Positions 8,111-14,773 of a DNA stretch of 19,446 bases are shown piece by piece. The DNA lies in the NCBI GenBank assembly GCA_003973505.1, contig QNXT01000160.1:1-19446 (forward strand), written 5' to 3'. The translations under genes and the position numbers were made by a program. The notes beneath the pieces are model-generated. The model saw only the letters and a list, made by a program, of their open reading frames with translations. It ran no database searches and was not told the origin of the DNA. Each line of letters opens with the position of its first letter. Within the stretch, counting starts at the first letter, position 1. The stretch is from Bacteroidota bacterium. GTDB taxonomy: Bacteria; Bacteroidota; Bacteroidia; Bacteroidales; UBA1556.

Positions 8111-9091
8111 TTATAAATACTTTCCTATTTTACCTAAATATTTAGAGTTAAATTTATATCCTATTTTAAAGTTTAAAAACACATTGGCAACGGACATATT
8201 CACTTTATCATAAAAGAAAAAGTCATTCTCTGAATTAATACTCAAAGAAGTAAACCACTTTGTTGAGTTATAACCCACAACAGTACGTATTTCTAGTACC
8301 GGAGCAAATGAGTTTACCTTTACATTATTATCATCACCAAAAATTGTGTTTATATTATACGATGCTCCCATTGCAAATAAACTTGAAATATAAAAATTGT
8401 GATATACAAAAGTGGCTGCAACTCCTGGAGCAAGTTTTACAGCCAGCACATCCAAATCCCGAATCAAATCGATATCGGATATCACTGATGAAGTATCATT
8501 TATCAAATACCTCCCCTTTATATCATATTTATTAGCACCTGCCATTATTAGAAATGTTACAGCTGATTTTTTTTGTGAATTATAGTTTTTATAGGCTGCA
8601 TCAAAATTATATTTCTTCGAAAAGAAATAATCCAAAGCCAAACCAATTTGTTTTAACTGAATATCTTTTCGAATACTCGTAACGCTTGAAATGCTATCAT
8701 GAATGACATCGGCCTTTTGAAAACCCTTAAAATTTCGATAGCGTAATTCACCATAAAAACGATGATAGGAATAGCCTCCTGCAAAACTAAATGCTTTTGA
8801 ACCCTGCAATTCATCAATATTGGAATAGGGAATTTGAAAGGACAAGCTAAAGCCTACACGATAAAAAGACATACCAAAGCCCACACTAGTAGCATAGCGT
8901 GAGCTTAAAGTCGATTTAAAAGTTCCTTCCTTAATATCAGCATCCCTAAAATTCAATTCCATATATGCCGTTTCCCCCATAGGGTATGCTGTGAACCTAT
9001 TTTTTGTAAGATGAACATAATTTGTGTCGAATTGTGCATTCGCCATCAAGTTTATTAGGATAAATAATACACTTAATATCAGCCTATTCAT
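8111..9091 (-). CDS. DUF4421-like outer-membrane protein in the glycogen operon
   Basis: A 326-residue protein with a signal peptide (MNRL, hydrophobic stretch, MANAQ, cleavage probably near residue 20). The mature part, DTNYVHLTKNRF onward, is made of alternating polar and hydrophobic strands with Gly-Phe and Tyr-rich turns (SVGFGMSFYRVGFSLSFQIPYSN, split by turns), as expected of an outer-membrane beta-barrel. It is similar in layout to the DUF4421 family; the family call is from memory of the pattern and is moderate. It lies 4 bp after the GH57 stop, with a GGA just before its ATG, and 12 bp before the synthase-phosphorylase gene, so it is surely co-transcribed with cytoplasmic glycogen enzymes. 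Why an envelope protein sits there is unclear. It might handle imported maltodextrin or envelope stress, but nothing in the sequence shows this. Confidence 0.75.
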   Translation of the reverse strand: MNRLILSVLFILINLMANAQFDTNYVHLTKNRFTAYPMGETAYMELNFRDADIKEGTFKSTLSSRYATSVGFGMSFYRVGFSLSFQIPYSNIDELQGSKAFSFAGGYSYHRFYGELRYRNFKGFQKADVIHDSISSVTSIRKDIQLKQIGLALDYFFSKKYNFDAAYKNYNSQKKSAVTFLIMAGANKYDIKGRYLINDTSSVISDIDLIRDLDVLAVKLAPGVAATFVYHNFYISSLFAMGASYNINTIFGDDNNVKVNSFAPVLEIRTVVGYNSTKWFTSLSINSENDFFFYDKVNMSVANVFLNFKIGYKFNSKYLGKIGKYL

Positions 9092-9095
9092 ATTC

Positions 9096-10631
9096 CTACT
9101 TCAACTTCTTCAATTGGTTCATTATTCTACGGCGTGCATTTTTACGTTCTTTTTCACTAAATGATACGATCTCTTCACTCAAGTTTTCAAACTCTTTAAG
9201 TACATTATTACTAATATTCGACAAGACCTTATCTTTTAACTTATCCGAAGAATTATGCAAAGCATGAATTAAATCCGATGCATCAAATTTTGCAAGCAGT
9301 GTTTTTAGCTTAACATTCGACATCTTTTCCAAATCAGAAAAACGATGTTTCTTGGCACTTGCCTGTTTTTCCTCTTTTTCTTTTTTTACTTCTTTTTTAT
9401 TCTCTTTCTCCGGCTTACTATCTTTTTTCTTTTTGGGCTTATTGGCCAAACAATCATCTATACGGATAATAAAATCAGACAGCACATTCATATAATTTAT
9501 AAATGCCTCGTAAGGAGTACCATAAGGATTGAAATACATATGCACATCACCATCAGAGAAGAATTTTGTACACATATAATAGAAGTGGTCACTTGTTTGC
9601 AAATACTCCCAATCTTTTTGAATCTTAGCATCATCGCATTGTTTTACACGATCTTCCAATTTATACAATTGGTCAAATGCTTCATCTTGCAATTCGTTAC
9701 CCAACCAAGCTGTAAGGTCACGTTCCTCATCAGCCCAAGAAATAGGATATGGTACATGAATTGCCGAAACAGGTTGCAAATGCTTACTTAACTCAGATGG
9801 AGTATTAAATGTAAAATTGGTATTGCTTAATACGCGTTCTGGTAAAGCACGCATAAAATCAAATATTCCAGTTTCAGGCCACTGATGCTCACCAAAAGTT
9901 TCATAATCCATAAATAGATTTACCACCTCTTCTTTTTCATCAATTTGATTTAACCAGCCTACAAACTTCTCAGTAGTCAAAGGCCATGATTCCCATGATT
10001 GCTGTGAAAAACGGAAAGCTATATCATCACTCAATTGAAAATTCTTAAGTAAAAGTTTCAATTTAGGATTTATTGCATTGGCATACATATAATTGGGCGA
10101 TTTCCATCCCAAAATATGCTTTGCTCCTTCGGTTAACATGGTTTCAAATCCCATATCGGCTACCATAGCTCCTATTCCATCAGAATAGATAAGCTCTGTA
10201 TTTCGGAAAGTAGTTGGTTTTACACCAAACAACTCCATTATTTTAGCTTGATGCTCATTTACTTGCTTTGTAAATTCATCTTTGCTTTTGAGTGCCGAAA
10301 GCGAGTGCGTATAAGTCTCAGATAGAAACTCTACACAACCTGTCTCAGCTAAGCGTTTAAAACTGTCAATAACATCCGGAGTATATTGCTCAAACTGGTC
10401 CAATGCGGTTCCCGAAATAGAGAAACTCACTTTAAACATGGAACCAAATTCTTTAATAGCATCCAACAATAATTGATTCATTGGAAGATAGCATTTATCG
10501 GCTACACGACGAGCTATAAATCCATTTTGATATTCATCATAATATTCATGATCTTTTCCTATATCAAAAAAACGATACTGCTTTAAGCGGTATGGCTGAT
10601 GTACTTGAAAATAAAAACAAATTGATCTCAT
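9096..10631 (-). CDS. GH57 alpha-glucan enzyme with lysine-rich linker and FliG-C-like tail
   Basis: A retaining alpha-glucan hydrolase or transferase in the cytoplasm (no signal peptide). The GH57 domain spans residues 1 to about 395: the HQPYR motif at 11-15, VEFLSETYTHS at 100-110, FRNTELIYSD at 142-151 with E146 as probable nucleophile, and LFMDYETFGEHQ at 239-250 with D242 as probable acid/base. Bacteroidota GH57 proteins of this kind are usually named alpha-amylase, but branching or glucanotransferase activity is equally open. Residues about 398-430 form a Lys/Glu-rich linker. Residues 431-511 start FSDLEKMSN and contain DLIHALHNSSDKLKDKVLSN then a helical end rich in Glu, Arg and Lys. 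This tail follows the pattern of the FliG C-terminal domain (F-x-D-L, LL..D..DL..AL, LK.KvLsNiS, closing helix). The gene lies 59 bp after the GT4 gene and 4 bp before the DUF4421-like gene. Confidence 0.9.
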   Translation of the reverse strand: MRSICFYFQVHQPYRLKQYRFFDIGKDHEYYDEYQNGFIARRVADKCYLPMNQLLLDAIKEFGSMFKVSFSISGTALDQFEQYTPDVIDSFKRLAETGCVEFLSETYTHSLSALKSKDEFTKQVNEHQAKIMELFGVKPTTFRNTELIYSDGIGAMVADMGFETMLTEGAKHILGWKSPNYMYANAINPKLKLLLKNFQLSDDIAFRFSQQSWESWPLTTEKFVGWLNQIDEKEEVVNLFMDYETFGEHQWPETGIFDFMRALPERVLSNTNFTFNTPSELSKHLQPVSAIHVPYPISWADEERDLTAWLGNELQDEAFDQLYKLEDRVKQCDDAKIQKDWEYLQTSDHFYYMCTKFFSDGDVHMYFNPYGTPYEAFINYMNVLSDFIIRIDDCLANKPKKKKDSKPEKENKKEVKKEKEEKQASAKKHRFSDLEKMSNVKLKTLLAKFDASDLIHALHNSSDKLKDKVLSNISNNVLKEFENLSEEIVSFSEKERKNARRRIMNQLKKLK

Positions 10632-10690
10632 ACTTTATATCTTTAGTTTAAGGCATTAAACAATACCTAAATTCATTTTTTAATTATTAT

Positions 10691-11968
10691 TTATCCCAAC
10701 AGTTCTTGGTAAACATCTTTCACTTTGGCTGAGGCATTATCCCACTTCATATTATCCACCTCAACTTTCCCCAGTGATTTAAACATTTTGGATATACCAT
10801 CATAATGGAGTAAACCATAAATGGAATCAGCCAAAGCATCAATATCCCAAAAATCAACTTTCAATGCATGATTAAGCACCTCGGAAACTCCCGATTGACG
10901 AGAGATAACTACAGGCACATTGCTTCGCATGGCTTCCAATGGTGAAATACCAAAAGGCTCCGATACCGAAGGCATCACATAAACATCACTTAAAGCAAAC
11001 ATTTGATCTACTTCACTACCTTTTAAGAAGCCCGTGAAATGAAATTTGGTTGCAATCTTAAGTTCGGCAACTCGTTTAATCATTTTATTCATCATATCAC
11101 CCGAACCAGCCATTACAAAACGCACATTATCATCTTTTTGCAAAACTTTATATGCAGCCTCAACGAAATACTCAGGTCCTTTTTGGAAAGTGATTCTACC
11201 TAAAAAGGTTACGATTTTTTCTTTCACACCACGCTCCAAACCAAAGAACTCTTGCTTATCGTTAGGCTCCACAGCATTATGTACGGTTACAACCTTTGCT
11301 GGATCGATTCCATATTTTTCGATAATAACATTACGAGTCAAATTACTCACAGCAATCACTCGGTCAGCCGCTTCCATTCCACGACGTTCTATATCGTAAA
11401 CCTGTTGATTTACATGTTCTCCTGAGCGATCAAACTCTGTTGCGTGCATGTGTACTACAAGCGGCTTTCCACTTACTTTCTTTGCAGAAATACCTGCTTC
11501 GTAAGTCAACCAATCGTGAGCATGAATAATATCAAACTCTTGCTCGGCAGCTACCTGGGCAGCAATTAAAGCATAGCGTTTCACTTCATCCATTAGGGTT
11601 TCACCGTATTTTCCTGAGAAACTAAACTGTTTTGAGAAAACCGATTCATTTTCTTCGGTATGTTTTTCATGCTTACGTGTAATGCGGTAATATTCTTCTT
11701 CACCAGCGTAAGGAATAAGCGTAGAATTAATTTCGATATAATCCAAATGATCCCAATACTCTTTGAAAATGGCATTGTGTACATCAAGAGTTACATCGCT
11801 GGCACTAACCAAACGCACATCCTTACTTTCGTCACCATAGGCTTTAGGTACTACAAAAGTAACATCTACGCCATTATTCATCAGCCCTTTGGTCATACCA
11901 AAACAGGCTGTACCTAAACCTCCGGTAATATGTGGAGGAAACTCCCAACCAAACATCAATACCTTCAT
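10691..11968 (-). CDS. GT4 glycosyltransferase of the glycogen operon
   Basis: A GT-B glycosyltransferase of 425 residues, starting MKVLMFGWEFPPHITGG, a start shared with starch-synthase-like GT4 enzymes that recur next to GH57 genes. It probably transfers glucose from a nucleotide sugar in alpha-glucan metabolism, but the product is unknown. Visible motifs are the glycine loop TGGLGT at 15-20, HAHDWLT at 149-155, FLGRITFQKGPEY near 255-267, and SEPFGISPLEAM at 336-347 with the EX7E pair E337/E345. The ATG at 11968 is chosen over an in-frame TTG at 11986. It overlaps the stop of the debranching gene as ATGA and has a strong GGAGG ribosome site 7 nt upstream, inside the end of that gene. This suggests translational coupling. 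The next gene, GH57, follows after 59 bp. Confidence 0.9.
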   Translation of the reverse strand: MKVLMFGWEFPPHITGGLGTACFGMTKGLMNNGVDVTFVVPKAYGDESKDVRLVSASDVTLDVHNAIFKEYWDHLDYIEINSTLIPYAGEEEYYRITRKHEKHTEENESVFSKQFSFSGKYGETLMDEVKRYALIAAQVAAEQEFDIIHAHDWLTYEAGISAKKVSGKPLVVHMHATEFDRSGEHVNQQVYDIERRGMEAADRVIAVSNLTRNVIIEKYGIDPAKVVTVHNAVEPNDKQEFFGLERGVKEKIVTFLGRITFQKGPEYFVEAAYKVLQKDDNVRFVMAGSGDMMNKMIKRVAELKIATKFHFTGFLKGSEVDQMFALSDVYVMPSVSEPFGISPLEAMRSNVPVVISRQSGVSEVLNHALKVDFWDIDALADSIYGLLHYDGISKMFKSLGKVEVDNMKWDNASAKVKDVYQELLG

Positions 11969-13944
11969 AATTGGCCTCCTTTCCAATTTAAATCAATACC
12001 TGCAAGCACTTTATCTACCAATATGATAGATCGTAATATTTCGGCTACACTCCATGCTTGAGAAATAGCACCTCGAGCTGTATGAGGAGGATCTCCATCA
12101 TAGATTTCGGAAATACTGCCAATTCCATGTTCTAACATAACATCTTCAAATTGCTCAATATACCATTGCATTTTACGCACGCCCGATTTACCATGAATCT
12201 TCAAATAACCTTCCACATAATGTCCTAACAACCATGGCCAAACCGTTCCTTGATGATATTGCTTATCACGAGTAGGTTGATCACCTTCGTAATGACCTTC
12301 GTAGGCTTTATTCTTTGGTGAAAGTGTTCGCAATCCACGTATGGTAAGCAGTTCGGTTTCAATTTTACGAAGCACAGCCTGACGTTTATCTAAACTAAGA
12401 GGATTGTAAGGCAATGAAGTTGCAAAAACCATATTCGGACGCACATCCCATGATTTGAAATCACCATTTACATAATCAGCCAAATAGCCTTTTTTGTCGT
12501 CCCAAAAAGTTTCGGTAAACACCTTAGGAAAACCATCTGCAATATGCTGCCATTCTTCTATAAATTCCGTATCCTTAAATCGCTTAGCAAGTTCCAAAGT
12601 AAATTGGATTGCATTATAAGCCAAAGCATTTATTTCCACAGGCATGCCAATACGTGGTGTAACGGCTTTTCCATTACTAAGGGCATCCATCCAGGTTAAA
12701 GCTTTTCCAACTTCGCCCCCACTTATGAGCCCATTATCATGCATTTTGATATTATATTCTGTTCCGGCACGAAGGCCTTCCAAAATCATTTTTAGTTTTT
12801 TGCCATAAAGCTTCCAAACTTGTTTATAATTATCAGTATGCATTGCATATTGCTGTACTGCCCAGAAGTACCAAAGTGGCGCATCTATAGAGTTATAAGA
12901 AGCCTCATGTTTGCTACCAATATTTGGAAATAAAGGCCCATTCAACTCGGCACTCATGGTATCTAAAACTGCTTTACACTTCTTTACATTATCAGTGCTT
13001 AAAGTGAGGCCTGGCAAGGAAATAAAAGTATCTCTTCCCCAGCGTCCAAACCAAGGGAAACCCGCTACAACCTCTGTTTTACCGTCACGAGTTTGTATAA
13101 ACTGCTCGGCAGAGTTCAAAAGACAATTCTTAAAACTCGATCTTGGAATTCGTTTTTTAAGTTCAGCCCCGAATGCTCTTTTTAAACCCGTTGTTTTTAT
13201 TTCTTCCAAACCAGCAGAAAGAATAACACTCTCTCCTTTTTTCATTGGAAATTCGAAATATCCGGGAACAAATAAGTCCTCTTTATAATCGTATCCACGG
13301 CGTTGCTCTTCAGAGTATTCAATATTATAATACCAATCAGGTACGTGAACATATTCTACCTTTTTTGAGAACTGCATATACAAAGGCGAATAACCTTGAT
13401 ACATGCGGAAACGCACTCCATTATCGGCCACTTGATATTTAGTATCTACCCATTCATTTGCCTTACTTAGCTTATGACGTTGTCGATAAGCAAGAAATGG
13501 CTTAAGACGAACTCTTGTTTCAGAGTTACAATCTTCTAAAGTATATTTCAACATAATACGATCCGCATCGGATGAAAAAAGCATTTCAACCGAAAAAAGC
13601 ACACCGCCCACACGGTAAGTGATTTTAGGTATGGGATCTGATTGTAATTCTCGAACGTATTTATGCCCCTTAGGTTGAAATACCCCTCCTGGAAATTGAT
13701 GAATTCCAAAATTAAATTCGGCATCATGCTGAATAATTGTGGGATCTATTGCTGATAATAAAACATGCAATTCATCATCAATGGTAGGCTGAGGGGCTAC
13801 TAAAAGCCCATGATATTTTCGAGTATTACATCGAATCAATGTAGTACTTGAATAAGAACCTTTACGATTAACACGTAGCAACTCTTTATTAAGCGAGTAC
13901 GATAAATTGACTAATTGCTTCTTATCGAATTCTATATATGCCAT
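11965..13944 (-). CDS. Glycogen debranching enzyme (amylo-alpha-1,6-glucosidase, GH133)
   Basis: Cuts alpha-1,6-linked glucose stubs from limit dextrins after phosphorylase action, in the cytoplasm. The 659-residue protein has the N-terminal GDE domain (about 1-265, with RCNTRKYHGLLVA at 38-50) and a C-terminal (alpha/alpha)6-type catalytic domain. The latter shows AGFPWFGRWGRDTF at 294-307, GSKHEASYNSIDAPLWYFWA at 343-362, KALTWMDA at 414-421 and YHQGTVWPWLLGHY at 563-576. Length and order are normal for the bacterial single-function enzyme. It is the first gene of the operon. A promoter element lies about 47 nt upstream, and its last four bases overlap the GT4 start. Its partners, phosphorylase, synthase and GH57, are all downstream in the same unit, which supports a role in a complete glucan turnover set. 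Confidence 0.94.
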   Translation of the reverse strand: MAYIEFDKKQLVNLSYSLNKELLRVNRKGSYSSTTLIRCNTRKYHGLLVAPQPTIDDELHVLLSAIDPTIIQHDAEFNFGIHQFPGGVFQPKGHKYVRELQSDPIPKITYRVGGVLFSVEMLFSSDADRIMLKYTLEDCNSETRVRLKPFLAYRQRHKLSKANEWVDTKYQVADNGVRFRMYQGYSPLYMQFSKKVEYVHVPDWYYNIEYSEEQRRGYDYKEDLFVPGYFEFPMKKGESVILSAGLEEIKTTGLKRAFGAELKKRIPRSSFKNCLLNSAEQFIQTRDGKTEVVAGFPWFGRWGRDTFISLPGLTLSTDNVKKCKAVLDTMSAELNGPLFPNIGSKHEASYNSIDAPLWYFWAVQQYAMHTDNYKQVWKLYGKKLKMILEGLRAGTEYNIKMHDNGLISGGEVGKALTWMDALSNGKAVTPRIGMPVEINALAYNAIQFTLELAKRFKDTEFIEEWQHIADGFPKVFTETFWDDKKGYLADYVNGDFKSWDVRPNMVFATSLPYNPLSLDKRQAVLRKIETELLTIRGLRTLSPKNKAYEGHYEGDQPTRDKQYHQGTVWPWLLGHYVEGYLKIHGKSGVRKMQWYIEQFEDVMLEHGIGSISEIYDGDPPHTARGAISQAWSVAEILRSIILVDKVLAGIDLNWKGGQL

Positions 13945-13990
13945 AAAATTAAGCTATTAGGATTATTTGTTTCATATTGTATAATTGACA

Positions 13991-13998
13991 CAAAGTTA
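13991..13998 (-). promoter_or_regulatory. Bacteroidota -7 promoter element for the glycogen operon
   Basis: On the minus strand this reads TAACTTTG, an exact TAnnTTTG match, 46 nt before the debranching gene ATG at 13944. The region where a -33 element should be is T-rich but has no clear TTTG. All five operon genes downstream are spaced 59 bp or less, so this is probably the main promoter for about 10 kb. Confidence 0.6.
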
Positions 13999-14295
13999 GT
14001 AAAAAATACGAATTAAATAAGGTAAATAAATGCTTAATAATTTGATAATATTTGATTTCGGAAAATATAATTTACAAAAAAACGTAAAGTTTTATATATC
14101 ACTGATAATGTATTACTTAATAAATAACATCCTTAAAACCTGATATGTTTATAAATTACTGAAGTTTCGCAATTCTATTTATTTTAATGAAATACAGCAG
14201 ATAATAAAAATCTAATTTTGTTAACTAATTTAAATCTAATGCACGAGTAGTTCCAAAAAACGTACTTTTTAGCCTTAGTGTTTCTTAGAGCCTTT

Positions 14296-14337
14296 GTGTC
14301 TTTGTGGCTATTGTTCAGTATCTTGCCACAAAGACAC
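14296..14337. repeat. CACAAAGACAC stem-loop repeat
   Basis: GTGTCTTTGTGGC (14296-14308) and GCCACAAAGACAC (14325-14337) are perfect 13-bp arms around a 16-nt loop. The flanks contain further degenerate copies of the same words (CCTTAGTGTTTCTTAGAGCC before, TAAGACACAAAGCC after). This type of intergenic repeat is common in Bacteroidota genomes. Confidence 0.7.
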
Positions 14338-14346
14338 TAAGACACA

Positions 14347-14372
14347 AAGCCTGCCTTTCGGTAGACAGGCTT
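14347..14372. repeat. AAGCCTG...CAGGCTT stem-loop
   Basis: AAGCCTGCCT (14347-14356) and AGACAGGCTT (14363-14372) pair at 9 of 10 positions around a TTCGGT loop. It directly follows the CACAAAGACAC stem-loop, and a related inverted version (CACCTGTCTCCCGAAGGTAG) is at 14502-14521. Confidence 0.6.
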
Positions 14373-14466
14373 CACAAATAGATTTATTTCAAATATAATA
14401 GTCCGATAATCTAGAATATAAGGTTAATAGTTGGGGGCGAAACTTCAGTTAATGACTCTTTTTATA

Positions 14467-14604
14467 AGCTTTGTGTCACTTAGTGCTTCTCAACCATTCG
14501 GCACCTGTCTCCCGAAGGTAGAGGCTGGTTTGTGTAAACTGCGCAACAGTTATTTGCAATAAAAATAAGGCTATACCACAAAGAAGGCACAAAGGTTCAC
14601 AAAG
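14467..14604. repeat. Second, degenerate copy of the CACAAAGACAC repeat
   Basis: AGCTTTGTGTCACTTAGTG at 14467-14485 and CCACAAAGAAGGCACAAAGG at 14576-14595 use the same words as the repeat at 14296-14350, in inverted arrangement. Between them are the CTGTCTCCCGAAGG segment and a small stem AACTG/CAGTT (14537-14541/14547-14551). It appears to be an older, diverged copy. Confidence 0.5.
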
Positions 14605-14773
14605 ATAAAATATCAACATGTTGCAAAATATAACAAACTATTGAATCTTTATTATTGGAGTAAAAACCCATTGGAAATTTGGTAATAATCAGAACTCAAC
14701 CTTGTTTATAAAGTAGAGAATAATTCAAATAAATCCTTATCATATTCAACTGCTATTTTCATAATTTTACCGT

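Larger units (their letters stand above)
14159..14448. mobile_element. Possible MITE: 290-bp unit with 12-bp terminal inverted repeats
   Basis: CTGAAGTTTCGC at 14159-14170 and GCGAAACTTCAG at 14437-14448 are perfect inverted copies at the ends of a 290-bp non-coding segment. Each end is flanked by TTA (14156-14158 is TTA, and 14449-14451 is TTA), which could be a 3-bp target duplication. Equally, the inverted match can be counted as 13 bp, in which case no duplication is seen. No transposase is encoded. The interior has AT-rich DNA plus two stem-loops. Confidence 0.4.
13945..14773. other. 829-bp gene-free region between the divergent glycogen operon and SBP gene
   Basis: No open reading frame with a credible product is seen on either strand. 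The glycogen promoter is at its left end. From 14158 to about 14610 it holds stem-loop repeats and a possible MITE, listed separately. From 14611 to 14773 it is plain AT-rich sequence, with no clear promoter found for the plus-strand SBP gene. Confidence 0.7.

Noticed and set aside
9345..9791. Plus-strand open frame opposite the GH57 gene, very rich in Phe
   Set aside because: It is the antisense of the Lys/Glu linker and C-terminal part of GH57; its composition is that of a shadow frame.
11969..11986. TTG start six codons upstream for the GT4 gene
   Set aside because: The ATG at 11968 has a strong GGAGG site, an ATGA overlap and the usual MKVLMFGWEFPP start; the TTG would place the ribosome site inside the gene.
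14273..14604. CRISPR array
   Set aside because: The repeated CACAAAGACAC words are inverted, uneven in spacing and degenerate, and no cas gene is present.
13945..14773. tRNA or other classical RNA gene in the long gap
   Set aside because: No cloverleaf-like arms or CCA end were found; the structure present is explained by repeats.
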